Part shown: positions 27,091-35,855 of the stretch, one piece after another
Position numbering within the stretch: the stretch's first letter is position 1
Layout: each line of letters starts with the position of its first letter
Source of the DNA: Methylocystis iwaonis
GTDB taxonomy: Bacteria > Pseudomonadota > Alphaproteobacteria > Rhizobiales > Beijerinckiaceae
Direction of reading: 5' to 3'
Assembly (NCBI RefSeq): GCF_027925385.1
Contig: NZ_AP027142.1
Span: 3,669,947 to 3,733,946 of the forward strand
DNA: 64,000 nt
Notes under the pieces: generated by a model
Database searches by the model: none
What the model was told of the DNA's origin: nothing
Seen by the model: only the letters and a program-made list of their open reading frames with translations
Translations under genes and position numbers: made by a program

Positions 27091-27254
27091 ATTTTCTGGG
27101 GCCTATATTGGAAAGCAGATTTTCCGCTTCCAGAAAGGCCGACTCCCGCAAGGAGCCGGCCAAGGATTGAGTTCCGGCCAGGGTCTTTTGGGCCTATATA
27201 GGAGATAATGTTCTCCAGCTTCGGGCGGCCACACGCCGCCAGAAAGGCCCTTCG

Positions 27255-28601
27255 ATGTCGTCTTCCTCTGCGTCGCCGACCGTATCGCTCACCCCGGGCG
27301 CGGCCGGCGACTCGGCGCATGCCGGCGCCAATATTTCGCATTTCAAGCTCGATAATGGTCTCGAAGTCGTCGTCATTCCGGATGTGCGCACGCCCGTCGT
27401 GACGCATATGGTCTGGTACAAGAACGGCTCGGCCGACGATCCACTCGGCAAATCCGGCATCGCCCATTTTCTCGAACATTTGATGTTCAAGGGCACCAAG
27501 AGCCATCCGCAGGGCGAATTCTCCAATCTCGTCGCCGAGCTCGGCGGCCAGGAGAACGCCTTCACCAGCTACGATTACACCGCTTATTTCCAGCGTATCG
27601 GCAAGGAGCATCTCGGCGCGCTGATGGGGTTCGAGGCCGACCGCATGTCCAATCTCGTCCTGACCGACGAGGTGGTGACGCCCGAGCGCGACGTGGTGCT
27701 GGAAGAGCGCCGTATGCGCACCGACAACGACCCGTCTTCCCAGCTCGACGAGGCCGTGCAGGCGGCGCTCTACGCCCACCACCCCTATGGCACGCCGATC
27801 ATCGGCTGGAACCATGAGATCGAGAGCCTGAACCGCGAGGATGCGCTCGCCTATTACACGCGCTTCTACACGCCCGAGAACGCCATCCTCATCGTCGCGG
27901 GCGACATAGATGCGGAGGAGGTCGGGCGGCTCGCCAGGGAAACCTACGGGAAAATTCCGGCGCGCGCCGAGCCGCCGCGCCGCAACCGCACCAAGGAGCC
28001 GCCGCATCGCGCGCATCGGCTCGTGTCGCTCTCCGACGAGAAGGTCGAGCAGCCCGCGCATGAGCGCGTTTTCCTCGTGCCCTCCTACACGACCGCCGCG
28101 CCCGGCGAGGCCGAGGCGATCGAGACGCTCGCCCATATGCTCGGCGGCGGCGCCACCAGCGCGCTCTACGAAACGCTCGTCGTCGACGAAAAATATGCCG
28201 TCGGCGCCGGCGCCTATTATCTCGGCTCCGCCGTCGACGACTCGCGGCTGTGGGTCTACGCCACCCCGGCGCCGGGCGTTTCGCTCGAGGACCTCGACGA
28301 GGCGATCGACCGTGTGATCAAGCGCTTCACCGAAAAGCCGATCGACGAAGCGCATCTGCGGCGCGCCAAGACGCGGCTCGTCGCCGACGCCATTTATGCG
28401 CAGGACAGCCAGGCCTCGCTCGCCCGCTGGTATGGCGAAGCGCTGGCCACGGGGCTGACCATCGAGGACGTCGCGGCCTGGCCTGAGCGGATGGAGGCGG
28501 TCACCGCCGCCGACGTCACCGCGGCAGCGAAGAAATGGCTCGACAAGCGCCGCGCCGTCACGGGCTTCCTGCTGCCGGCGGAAGAAGACGAAGTCGCCTG
28601 A
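27255..28601 (+). CDS. M16 family zinc metallopeptidase (catalytic subunit)
   Basis: The 448-residue protein has the inverted zinc motif HFLEH at residues 71-75 (H71, E74, H75), with the third ligand expected in the following helix (LVLTDEVVTPERDVVLEE contains the usual Glu). Two M16 half-domains are present (about 28-230 and 230-430). No signal peptide is obvious, although homologues are often called processing peptidases or periplasmic zinc proteases. It pairs with the downstream inactive-looking M16 protein; such pairs form heterodimers in characterised cases. Confidence 0.93.
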   Translation: MSSSSASPTVSLTPGAAGDSAHAGANISHFKLDNGLEVVVIPDVRTPVVTHMVWYKNGSADDPLGKSGIAHFLEHLMFKGTKSHPQGEFSNLVAELGGQENAFTSYDYTAYFQRIGKEHLGALMGFEADRMSNLVLTDEVVTPERDVVLEERRMRTDNDPSSQLDEAVQAALYAHHPYGTPIIGWNHEIESLNREDALAYYTRFYTPENAILIVAGDIDAEEVGRLARETYGKIPARAEPPRRNRTKEPPHRAHRLVSLSDEKVEQPAHERVFLVPSYTTAAPGEAEAIETLAHMLGGGATSALYETLVVDEKYAVGAGAYYLGSAVDDSRLWVYATPAPGVSLEDLDEAIDRVIKRFTEKPIDEAHLRRAKTRLVADAIYAQDSQASLARWYGEALATGLTIEDVAAWPERMEAVTAADVTAAAKKWLDKRRAVTGFLLPAEEDEVA

Positions 28602-28671
28602 GCCCGAAGCCGCCTGAGCCCATTGAGGCCGGCGCCCGGCGCCGACCGTTCTCTTTCTCTTAGGATTCCGC

Positions 28672-29955
28672 ATGACCGCCCACGCACCCGCCGTCTCCAT
28701 GGCCTCGCGCGCCGAGCATGTGCAGCGCATCGTCACGCCCGGCGGCGTCACCGCCTGGCTCGTCGAAAGCTACGCCGTGCCGCTCGTCGCTCTGGAATTC
28801 TCGTTGCGCGGCGGCGCCGCCCAGGACCCTGCCGACAAGCCGGGCCTCGCGACATTGCTCGCCGGGCTCCTCGACGAAGGCGCGGGGCCCTATGACGCGC
28901 GCGGCTTCCACCGCGCCGTGGACGAGCTCGCCATTCACTTGGGCTTCGGCGCCGACCGGGACTCGATCTCGGGGCATCTGCAGACGCTCGCAAAGAACAC
29001 CGACAAGGCCTTCGCGCTTTTGAAACTGGCGCTCGTCGACGCGCATCTCGCCGAGGCCGACGTCGCGCGCGTGCGCAGCCAGCTCGTCGCCGAATTGAAG
29101 CGCGACGCCAATGAGCCGGACTCCATGGCGGCCAAAGCCTTCCGCGAAGCGGCTTTCCCGGAGCATCCCTATGGCCGCCCGGCGCGCGGCGAGCTTTCCT
29201 CGATCGAGAGCCTGTCGCGGCCGGATTTGCTTGCCCTGCAGCAAAGGCTGTTCGCCAAAAAGGACCTCAAGATCGCGGTCGTCGGCGCCATCGACGCCCA
29301 GACCCTCTCGGAGCATCTGGACGCGACCTTCGGCGCCCTGGCGACGGAAAACGATCTCGCGGACGTCGCGCCGATCACGCTCGCCGGCGTGGGCTCGCGC
29401 CAAATCGTGACGCTCGACATCCCCCAAACCACGATCCGCTTCGGCCGACCGGGCGTCACCAAGCGCGATCCCGACTATTTCGCCACCGTGGTCGCGAACC
29501 ACATTCTCGGCGGCGGCTCGTTCACCGCGCGGCTGTTCCGCGAAGTGCGCGAGAAGCGTGGCATGGCCTATAGCGTCTATTCACAGCTCAACGAATATGA
29601 CCGGTGCCCGATGCTGATCGGCGCCGCCGCCACCAAGAACGAGCGCGCCGGCGAGGCTTTACGGATCATCGAAGAGGAAGTGCGCCGCTTCGCGGAAGAA
29701 GGCCCGACCGAGGACGAGCTCGACAAGGCGAAGAAATACCTCATCGGCTCCTATGCGCTGCGCTTCGACACCTCGACGAAGATCGCCAGCCAGCTCGTGC
29801 ATCTGCAGATGGACGGCTTCGAGCCGAGCTATCTCGACGAGCGCAACGGCAAGATCGCGGCTGTCGGCATGGAGGAATGCAAGCGCGCGGCGAAGAAGCT
29901 CTTCGGCGACGGCGGGCTGCTGGTGGCGATGGTGGGGCGGCCGGAGGGGGTGTAA
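28672..29955 (+). CDS. M16 family peptidase-like protein lacking the zinc motif
   Basis: The 427-residue protein has the two-domain M16 fold (GVTAWLVESYAVPLVALEFS and the C-terminal GTPASE-independent RLFREVREKRGMAYSVYS segment), but at the expected metal site it reads LATLLAGLLDEGAG, with no HxxEH. The substrate-binding Arg/Tyr motif REKRGMAYSVYS, typical of the second domain, is intact. It is therefore the non-catalytic partner of the preceding M16 protein, 70 bases upstream. Pairing of catalytic and inactive subunits is known for this family. Confidence 0.92.
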   Translation: MTAHAPAVSMASRAEHVQRIVTPGGVTAWLVESYAVPLVALEFSLRGGAAQDPADKPGLATLLAGLLDEGAGPYDARGFHRAVDELAIHLGFGADRDSISGHLQTLAKNTDKAFALLKLALVDAHLAEADVARVRSQLVAELKRDANEPDSMAAKAFREAAFPEHPYGRPARGELSSIESLSRPDLLALQQRLFAKKDLKIAVVGAIDAQTLSEHLDATFGALATENDLADVAPITLAGVGSRQIVTLDIPQTTIRFGRPGVTKRDPDYFATVVANHILGGGSFTARLFREVREKRGMAYSVYSQLNEYDRCPMLIGAAATKNERAGEALRIIEEEVRRFAEEGPTEDELDKAKKYLIGSYALRFDTSTKIASQLVHLQMDGFEPSYLDERNGKIAAVGMEECKRAAKKLFGDGGLLVAMVGRPEGV

Positions 29956-29989
29956 GGGCGCGCCTTCACAAGCATCGACCTAAGGCGTT

Positions 29990-30156
29990 ATACCGTTTCC
30001 GTTTGAATAGCTCGGATTGGGGCTTGTCATTCCCGACGGGCCGAAGGCCCGATCGGGAATCCAGAGCCACAAAAGCGCTGGTTTGGCTCTGGATTCCCGA
30101 TCGCTCGCTGCGCGAGCGTCGGGAATGACACCGAACCAATCAAGCGGATCTCGTAT
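29990..30156. repeat. Family C composite repeat (complete copy)
   Basis: Complete element: TATACCGTTTCCGTTTGAAT at one end, the hairpin TCATTCCCGACGGGCCGAAG with its mirror, a CCAGAGCC/GGCTCTGG junction, the hairpin GATCGCTCGCTGCGCGAGCG, then CCAATCAAGCGGATCTCGTA. It separates the M16 genes from the antitoxin gene and abuts a possible toxin remnant. Confidence 0.88.
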
Positions 30157-30213
30157 GACACGCACCGGAATAAAGGCGGCGTCTGCGTCAGATGTAACGA
30201 GTATCCGCGCCAC
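30157..30213 (-). pseudogene. Possible ParE-type toxin remnant cut by a family C repeat
   Basis: Directly after the ParD-like antitoxin stop, the sequence TAGTG offers a GTG start overlapping the stop, then about 19 codons reading VARILVTSDADAAFIPVRV, which look like the start of a ParE/RelE-superfamily toxin (an opening beta-strand then a T/S-x-D/E-A motif). The family C repeat begins there and the frame continues only into repeat sequence. I infer a toxin gene truncated by the repeat or lost with repeat insertion; the fragment is short, so this is tentative. Confidence 0.3.
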
Positions 30214-30473
30214 TATCCACGTAGCGCGGTAAGACGCGCTGCGTTCCGCGCCCTATGCTCATCAAGAGTCAGAACGTCGCCACGGGCGACCGCCGCGCGG
30301 GCCTCGTCGACCAAAGGCTTCGCCCACGCCATGTCGTCTTCATAGACTGTCGCCAACTCGGCAATGCGCTGGTCGATGAGCAGGCGGGCGGCCTCCTCGA
30401 CCGACGCGAACTCGCCGGTCGCGACATGCGCCTCGATCGATGCTTCCTGATCGCGTGTGAGCGTGATGGACAT
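30213..30473 (-). CDS. ParD-like antitoxin of a type II toxin-antitoxin system
   Basis: The 86-residue protein has a ribbon-helix-helix N-terminus (MSITLTRDQEASIEAHVATG, then EFASVEEAARLLIDQRI), characteristic of ParD/CopG-type antitoxins, and an acidic helix that would wrap the toxin. A partner toxin would be expected immediately downstream, but there is only a short fragment before a family C repeat, so this is probably an orphan antitoxin. It could still act as a DNA-binding autoregulator or as an antitoxin for a toxin elsewhere. Confidence 0.7.
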   Translation of the reverse strand: MSITLTRDQEASIEAHVATGEFASVEEAARLLIDQRIAELATVYEDDMAWAKPLVDEARAAVARGDVLTLDEHRARNAARLTALRG

Positions 30474-30551
30474 GGGCTCTTATATCACAAAAAGCCGCTA
30501 TTTGGAGCTAGCCAAAGGAGCCCGCGACGCGCGCGGGCATGGCCCGCCCCC

Positions 30552-31412
30552 TTACTTCACATCCTGCGGCAACAACGCCAGCAAATCCGCCATCTTCGGC
30601 GCGGCGGACGGATTCATCATGCCCACCACATGATAACCGGCGTCGACATGCAGGATTTCGCCCGAGACGCCGCGCGACATCGGCGACAGCAGATAAACCG
30701 CGCTCTCGCCCACTTCCTCGATCGTCACGACGCGGCGCAGCGGCGAGTTATATTCGTTCCAGCGCAAAATATAGCGGAAATCGCCGATGCCGGAGGCCGC
30801 CATGGTCTTGATCGGGCCGGCGGAGATGGCGTTGACGCGGATGTTCTTGGCGCCGAGATCGGCCGCGAGATAGCGCACCGACGCCTCCAACCCCGCCTTG
30901 GCGACGCCCATCACATTGTAATGCGGCATCCATTTCTCGGCGCCGTAATAAGAGAGCGTCAGCAGCGAGCCGCCTTCCGGCATCAACTTTTCGGCGCGCT
31001 GGGCGATGGCCGTGAAGCTGTAGCAGGAGATGTTCATCGACATCAGGAAATTGTCGAGGGTGGTGTCGACGTAGCGGCCGTCGAGCTGGTCCTTGTCGGA
31101 ATAGGCGAGGCAGTGGACGACGAAATCGACCTTGCCCCAGAGCTTCTCGACCTCGGCGAAGATTTCGTCGATCGTCTCCGGCTGAGCGACGTCGCAGCGC
31201 CCGACGACATGGGCGCCAAGCTCGGCGGCGAGCGGGCGCACGCGCTTCTCCAACGCTTCCACCTGATAGGTCAGCGCGAGCTCGGCGCCGGCCTGCGCGC
31301 AGGCCTTGGCGATGCCCCAGGCGATCGAGCGATTATTGGCGACGCCCAGGATAAGGCCTTTCTTTCCGGCGAGAATTCCAGCGAAAGGGGCGGGCGCGGC
31401 TTGGTCGGTCAT
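30552..31412 (-). CDS. fabI: Enoyl-ACP reductase (NADH)
   Basis: FabI performs the last reduction of each fatty-acid elongation cycle. The 286-residue SDR protein has the nucleotide loop GVANNRSIAWGIAKA, the catalytic Tyr/Lys pair in HYNVMGVAKAGLE and the RRVVTIEEVGESAVYLLS segment near the C-terminus. The start at 31412 (MTDQAAPAP) is chosen because it precedes the conserved GKKGLILGVANN strand by the usual distance; further upstream in-frame sequence is not part of the family. Monocistronic by context. Confidence 0.97.
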   Translation of the reverse strand: MTDQAAPAPFAGILAGKKGLILGVANNRSIAWGIAKACAQAGAELALTYQVEALEKRVRPLAAELGAHVVGRCDVAQPETIDEIFAEVEKLWGKVDFVVHCLAYSDKDQLDGRYVDTTLDNFLMSMNISCYSFTAIAQRAEKLMPEGGSLLTLSYYGAEKWMPHYNVMGVAKAGLEASVRYLAADLGAKNIRVNAISAGPIKTMAASGIGDFRYILRWNEYNSPLRRVVTIEEVGESAVYLLSPMSRGVSGEILHVDAGYHVVGMMNPSAAPKMADLLALLPQDVK

Positions 31413-31606
31413 CGGGGGCGTCCATTTCAGGTGCAATAGGTCGAAGCGCCCTTTAGCGTGGATTTTCCACAAAGGAAACCCTGACCGCAGCAACCGTTCC
31501 GTCCGCAAAAATGCTATAATGCGCCCATAGCCATTTGTGGCGCGTTGACCTATCATCCCATAGGAAACGCCACTAATGGCGCTGGTCAAGCCTAACAGGG
31601 CCACGG

Positions 31607-32107
31607 ATGGGGAAGAAAGCCGAGATCCTGGAGCGGCTGGGAGGCATAGCGCCTGCCCTGCGCCGATATTCGCGGGCGCTTTGCGCCGGCGCCGGCCATA
31701 CGCTTTCCGACGAACTCGTGCAAAGCGCATTGCAGAGCGTCGGCGCCCGTATCCGCGCCAGGGAGCTGCGCCCCGCCGATCTCCAGGAGGCGCGGCTCGA
31801 AGCCTATGCGGCGCTCACCGCTTCGGCCGGCAAGCGTCTGACGGACGCCTCACGCCCGACCCCGCGCCATCCGCCGATCGTCCACGGCCTCGCAGAGCTT
31901 TCCCTCGATGATCGCGCGGCCCTGCTCCTCGTCTCTCTCGAAGGGATGGGGTACGACGCCGCTGCGCGCGTTCTCGGCATAAGGCGGGAAGCGCTGCTCG
32001 CCCAGCTCATGCGCGCCCGGGCGAAGCTTGGCGTCGTGGGCCTGCCGCCGGCAGACGCCGAGAGCGGCGCGCGCCGCGCCGCCTCGCATCTGCGCATCGT
32101 GAAATAG
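31607..32107 (+). CDS. ECF-like RNA polymerase sigma factor, divergent
   Basis: The 166-residue protein has a divergent sigma region 2 (LRRYSRALCAGAG and DELVQSALQSVGARI) and a clear region 4 helix-turn-helix (LDDRAALLLVSLEGMGYDAAARVLGIRREALLAQLMRARAKL). It is followed within 8 bases by a gene for an anti-sigma factor. The weak region 2 makes promoter recognition uncertain; it could be a true ECF sigma factor or a sigma-like adaptor. Its targets are not visible here. Confidence 0.75.
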   Translation: MGKKAEILERLGGIAPALRRYSRALCAGAGHTLSDELVQSALQSVGARIRARELRPADLQEARLEAYAALTASAGKRLTDASRPTPRHPPIVHGLAELSLDDRAALLLVSLEGMGYDAAARVLGIRREALLAQLMRARAKLGVVGLPPADAESGARRAASHLRIVK

Positions 32108-32114
32108 GCGCCGC

Positions 32115-33002
32115 TTGCCCGCTTCCAGCATCATTGGCGAGGCCGACCTCCACGCTTTGGTCGACGGCGAGCTCGACGCCGAGCGCCGCCGCAAGGTCGA
32201 GGACCACCTCCTCGCGCACCCGGGGGACGCCGCCCTCGTCGAGGGGTGGCGACGCCAAAACGCGGCGCTGCGCGCGGCCTTCGAGCCGGCGGCGCTGGAG
32301 ATGTTGCCGCTGTCGCTCAAAGACGCCGCGACCCGCACGCATGCGCCTCAGCAAGGACCAATCGAGACCGGCGCCATCCATTGGGGGCGGCCGGGCGCCT
32401 CGCGCCCCTCCCAGCGGCTCGACGAAATCCGCGCCAGCCGCCGGCGGCAGGCGGCGCTCTCTACTGTTTTGACCCTGCTCGCCGGCGCGGCGGTGGCCGG
32501 CCTCGCCGCGCTCGTCTTCGCCGGCCGAAACGAAGCGCCGCGTCCGCCGGTTTCGGCAGTTCTCACCCAAAGCTACGCCGGTCGCGCCAGCCTGACCTAT
32601 GCGACCTATGCCTCCGACGCCCGCCCGGTCGAGATCGAGGTTTCCCGGAAAGGCGAGCTTGTCGCCTGGCTGGCGGAGCGCGTCGGCTTCTCCCGGCCGC
32701 CCAATCTCGCCGGGCTCGGCCTGCGCCTCATCGGCGGGCGCGTCTTGCCGGGCGTCGCCGCGCCCGCGGGCCTGCTGATCTATGAGCGCGCCAACGGCGC
32801 CCGCCTCGGGCTTTATTTCGAGCGCGCCGAGGCGGCGGGCGCGCCGCTCGCGCCCCGCGCGGCGCAGGGGGTCACGGCGATCGAATGGCGCGCCGGCGGC
32901 TTCGCCTTCGTCCTTGTCGGGCCGCTCGCCCAGGAGGAGATGCAGGCCGCCGCGGAGAGCGCCGCCACCGCCATCGCCGCCGCGCCGGACGAAAAGCGCT
33001 AG
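32115..33002 (+). CDS. Transmembrane anti-sigma factor
   Basis: The 295-residue product starts with an anti-sigma N-terminal region (GEADLHALVDGELDAERRRK, then VEDHLLAHP) without the zinc-binding HxxxCxxC motif, then has one membrane helix (about residues 112-134, STVLTLLAGAAVAGLAAL) and a periplasmic C-terminal domain of about 150 residues. It would hold the upstream sigma factor at the membrane and release it upon an envelope signal. The TTG at 32115 is the only start that keeps the anti-sigma region whole; no ATG lies near. Confidence 0.75.
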   Translation: MPASSIIGEADLHALVDGELDAERRRKVEDHLLAHPGDAALVEGWRRQNAALRAAFEPAALEMLPLSLKDAATRTHAPQQGPIETGAIHWGRPGASRPSQRLDEIRASRRRQAALSTVLTLLAGAAVAGLAALVFAGRNEAPRPPVSAVLTQSYAGRASLTYATYASDARPVEIEVSRKGELVAWLAERVGFSRPPNLAGLGLRLIGGRVLPGVAAPAGLLIYERANGARLGLYFERAEAAGAPLAPRAAQGVTAIEWRAGGFAFVLVGPLAQEEMQAAAESAATAIAAAPDEKR

Positions 33003-33128
33003 CCTGGCGCGTGGCGCCCTAGAGTCCGCCTCGGATTAATGCTAGGTGCAGCCGCGATTCATCTCCCATGATCGCTCGGGCGCCTCTATGCGCGCAAAGC
33101 GGAATTCTCTAAAACCGGAGCTAGAAGT

Positions 33129-33665
33129 ATGCGTCTCGACGCCATTCCGATCGGCGCGAACCCCCCGCATGAAGTCAATGTCGTGGTCGAAGTGCCGCTC
33201 GGCGGCGAGCCGATCAAATATGAGCTGGACAAGGCGTCGGGCACGCTCTTCGTCGATCGCTTCCTCTACACGGCCATGCGCTATCCGGGGAACTACGGCT
33301 TCATTCCGCATACGCTCTCCGACGACGGCGACCCCTGTGACGTGCTCGTCGCCAATACGCGCCCCGTGGCGCCCGGCGCGGTTATTTCCGTGCGTCCGAT
33401 CGGCGTGTTGCGCATGACCGACGAAGCCGGCGGCGACGAGAAGATCGTCGCAGTGCCGTCGCCGCGCCTCACCCAGCGTTACGTGGACGTGCATAACTAC
33501 ACCGACCTCCAGGAGATGACCTGGCGGCGCATCGAGCATTTCTTCGTGCACTACAAGGATCTCGAGCCCGGCAAATGGGCCAAGGTCGCCGGCTGGGGAG
33601 ACGCCGCGGAGGCCCGCGCGTTGATCAGCGCGGGGATCGAGCGCGCGAAGGCGGAAAAGAAGTAA
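33129..33665 (+). CDS. ppa: Inorganic pyrophosphatase
   Basis: Family I soluble pyrophosphatase of 178 residues, hydrolysing PPi from biosynthesis. The metal- and substrate-site segments are visible: [30 protein letters not shown], the Asp cluster [10 protein letters not shown] and [10 protein letters not shown]. Length and start are standard for the alphaproteobacterial enzyme. The stop TAA is directly followed by a family B repeat. Confidence 0.97.
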   Translation: MRLDAIPIGANPPHEVNVVVEVPLGGEPIKYELDKASGTLFVDRFLYTAMRYPGNYGFIPHTLSDDGDPCDVLVANTRPVAPGAVISVRPIGVLRMTDEAGGDEKIVAVPSPRLTQRYVDVHNYTDLQEMTWRRIEHFFVHYKDLEPGKWAKVAGWGDAAEARALISAGIERAKAEKK

Positions 33666-33752
33666 TACGCGTCATTGCGAGCGAAGCGAAGCAATCCAGA
33701 GCAGCGGTCGCGACTCTGGATTGCTTCGTCGCTTCGCTCCTCGCAAATGACG
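33666..33752. repeat. Family B palindromic repeat
   Basis: ACGCGTCATTGCGAGCGAAG...CAATCCAGAG, mirrored by CTCTGGATTGCTTCGTCGCT...CCTCGCAAATGACGG. It starts in the base after the ppa stop codon. Confidence 0.85.
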
Positions 33753-33802
33753 GGAGATGATTTTGCCAACGCCTCCGCGCTCAGCGCCGCTTTTACGAAG
33801 CA

Positions 33803-34216
33803 TTACCCGGCGCGATTGATAAGCGGCGGCGTGCGCGAGATGACGCCTTTCTTGAAGCAGGCAGGCCGGTCCTTCCAGGCGACGATGCCATTCTCGCTTT
33901 CGGCGTAATGCGCCGCAGAATCGATGGCCTCGTCGACGCTGCTCGCCGGATCGAGATCGCCGATCACATAAGTCCACTTGGTTGCGCTGGCGAGAGCGAT
34001 TGTCGCCGGTCTCTTGCAGACCGCGAGACAGTCGACCGGCTCCACGCGGAAATCAAGCGCGCGCTCCGCCAGCCGGGACCGCAAGGCGTCGATAAAAGCC
34101 GCGCCCGGACGGCGCTCGGGATCGTTGCTGTCACGGCAAGACGTGCAGACGAAAATTGTGACCTCGCTGTTGTTCGACACGTCGCTTCTCCCGTTCTCGG
34201 CGGGAGAAGTTTTCAT
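33803..34216 (-). CDS. DUF1636 family Cys-rich protein
   Basis: The 137-residue protein has the DUF1636 opening TIFVCTSCRDSNDPERRPG, a second cysteine pair in VDCLAVCKRPATIAL and a third in CFKKG. CxxC plus CxxxC is the ligand pattern of thioredoxin-like [2Fe-2S] ferredoxins, so an iron-sulphur or metal-binding role is likely (inference). Family members often lie in cobalamin or metal-homeostasis regions. ATG at 34216 chosen; an upstream TTG would add seven residues. It lies downstream of, and on the same strand as, the Crp/Fnr gene. Confidence 0.75.
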   Translation of the reverse strand: MKTSPAENGRSDVSNNSEVTIFVCTSCRDSNDPERRPGAAFIDALRSRLAERALDFRVEPVDCLAVCKRPATIALASATKWTYVIGDLDPASSVDEAIDSAAHYAESENGIVAWKDRPACFKKGVISRTPPLINRAG

Positions 34217-34297
34217 AGCGAAATCCGCAAAGGTCAAGAACTAGCGCGAAACGACACGCGCGCATTTTTCAAAAGAAAGCCGAGACAGAAGAAACAG

Positions 34298-35038
34298 CTA
34301 GTCGCATAGTTCGGCAAGGCGCGAGACGCTTTCGACCAACACGTCGCGCGTCTCCGTGCGCACGCCATGTTCGCGCAATTTGGCGAAGGCGCGCGACAGC
34401 GTTTCCTGTTTCACGCCCAGCCGTGCGGCGATCAGCCTTTTGTCATAGGGCAAGCGAAAGCGGCACTGTTCTTCGCCCGGCGGGCAGAGCGCGAGAATGA
34501 AGCTTGCGAGCCGCTGATCCGCGTTCTGCGCCTTGAGCGCTTCGATCTCCGTGACGAGCGCGGCGATCTTGTCCTTGGCGTCCTGAACGACCGCCGCACA
34601 AAGAGACGGCGATTCTTTCATCAGCCGCGAGAAGCGCGCTGCGGGGAATTTGAGAACCGAGGTCGGACCGATGGCCTCCGCCGAGACGCGGTAGGTTTCA
34701 TTCGCGCCCGAAGGCGGTTCGCCGACCGTCTCGCCGTCCGAACAGATTCCGACAAGCGTCTCGTCGCCCGAGGATGCGATGCGCAATACTTTGACGTAAC
34801 CGTGCAGGACGATCACGACAGCGTTCACGAGATCGCCTTGGCGGAAGATCGCGGCGCCCTCGTCGAAGGTTTCAACCTTGGCCTCGAGCGCTAGACGCGA
34901 GAGCGTCTCGCTGTCGACGGAGGCGAAAAGCCGCAAATCGCGAAGCGTCGGCGGCTCGGAAAGCGTCGCGCGGGAACTGCGCCGGTTCACGCGGCCTTTG
35001 CGGGTTTGAGCAATTTCGAGCGCAATATCTCCATGCAT
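34298..35038 (-). CDS. Crp/Fnr family transcriptional regulator
   Basis: The 246-residue regulator has a cyclic-nucleotide-binding-type beta-roll (about residues 35-150; VVIVLHGYVKVLRIAS) and a C-terminal helix-turn-helix (KRLIAARLGVKQETLSRAFAKL). It lacks the N-terminal Fnr cysteine cluster, so O2 sensing by a [4Fe-4S] centre is unlikely; a Dnr/NnrR-like haem or NO sensor is possible, but the ligand cannot be read. ATG at 35038 chosen; the longer in-frame start at 35122 adds a poor N-terminus. The DUF1636 gene follows. Confidence 0.85.
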   Translation of the reverse strand: MHGDIALEIAQTRKGRVNRRSSRATLSEPPTLRDLRLFASVDSETLSRLALEAKVETFDEGAAIFRQGDLVNAVVIVLHGYVKVLRIASSGDETLVGICSDGETVGEPPSGANETYRVSAEAIGPTSVLKFPAARFSRLMKESPSLCAAVVQDAKDKIAALVTEIEALKAQNADQRLASFILALCPPGEEQCRFRLPYDKRLIAARLGVKQETLSRAFAKLREHGVRTETRDVLVESVSRLAELCD

Positions 35039-35225
35039 TGTCACGCGGACGTCTCCCCTCGTTAAAAACCAGTCCCGGCGGTTTTGTCGAAGATTGCTCC
35101 GGAGCCGCCAGCTCAAATGCAATGGGGCCGATCAGATCAAGCAAAAGCAGGCTAGCGCGATTCAGAGCCGAGCGCACGGGACAAACCGTCGCACAGCCGT
35201 AAAAAAATACAATGGCAATGCAGCA

Positions 35226-35855
35226 TTACTCGGAAGGAGCGTCGCGCTCCAAAAGGAAAATCGCTTGTTCGCCCATCAGATTCCAAACCCACCAAGGCGC
35301 ATTGACGCGAATCGGCGCGCCCGCGTGATCGAGCGCAAAGCCGCGTTCGATATGGGCGCCGAGATTGTCAACAAGCTCCACGAAGTCGCGGATTGTACAC
35401 AAATGAATGTTCGGCGTGTCGTGCCAGCTATAGGATAAATTGCCGGTCACCGGCATGCGGCCGCGAAAGGCAAGCTGGACGCGCACGCGCCAATAGCCGA
35501 AATTGGGGAAAGAGACGATGGCGCGACGGCCGATGCGCAGCATATTGCCGAGCGCCTCGCGCGGATGGCGCGTCGCCTGCAATGTCTGCGACAGAATCAC
35601 ATAGTCGAAGCCGTCATTGGGATAATCCGCAAGATCCGTGTCCGCGTCGCCCTGGATGACCGACAATCCCTTGGCGACGCATTCGTTCACGCCGCGCTGC
35701 GAAAGTTCCACGCCGCGCCCGTCGACATTCTTCGCCCGCGCCAGAAGCTGCAAAAGCGCGCCGTCGCCACAGCCGACGTCGAGCACGCGGGCGCCCGGCT
35801 CCACCATGTCGGCGATGAGCAGATGATCGAGGCGAGGATGTTGAGTAAGGGTCAT
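35226..35855 (-). CDS. metW: MetW, methionine biosynthesis methyltransferase-like protein
   Basis: The 209-residue class I methyltransferase-fold protein has the SAM loop [13 protein letters not shown] at the N-terminus and MetW-specific [21 protein letters not shown]. MetW partners MetX in homoserine acyltransfer in proteobacteria lacking MetA. Its start overlaps the metX stop by 4 bases, so the two are translationally coupled. Confidence 0.95.
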   Translation of the reverse strand: MTLTQHPRLDHLLIADMVEPGARVLDVGCGDGALLQLLARAKNVDGRGVELSQRGVNECVAKGLSVIQGDADTDLADYPNDGFDYVILSQTLQATRHPREALGNMLRIGRRAIVSFPNFGYWRVRVQLAFRGRMPVTGNLSYSWHDTPNIHLCTIRDFVELVDNLGAHIERGFALDHAGAPIRVNAPWWVWNLMGEQAIFLLERDAPSE

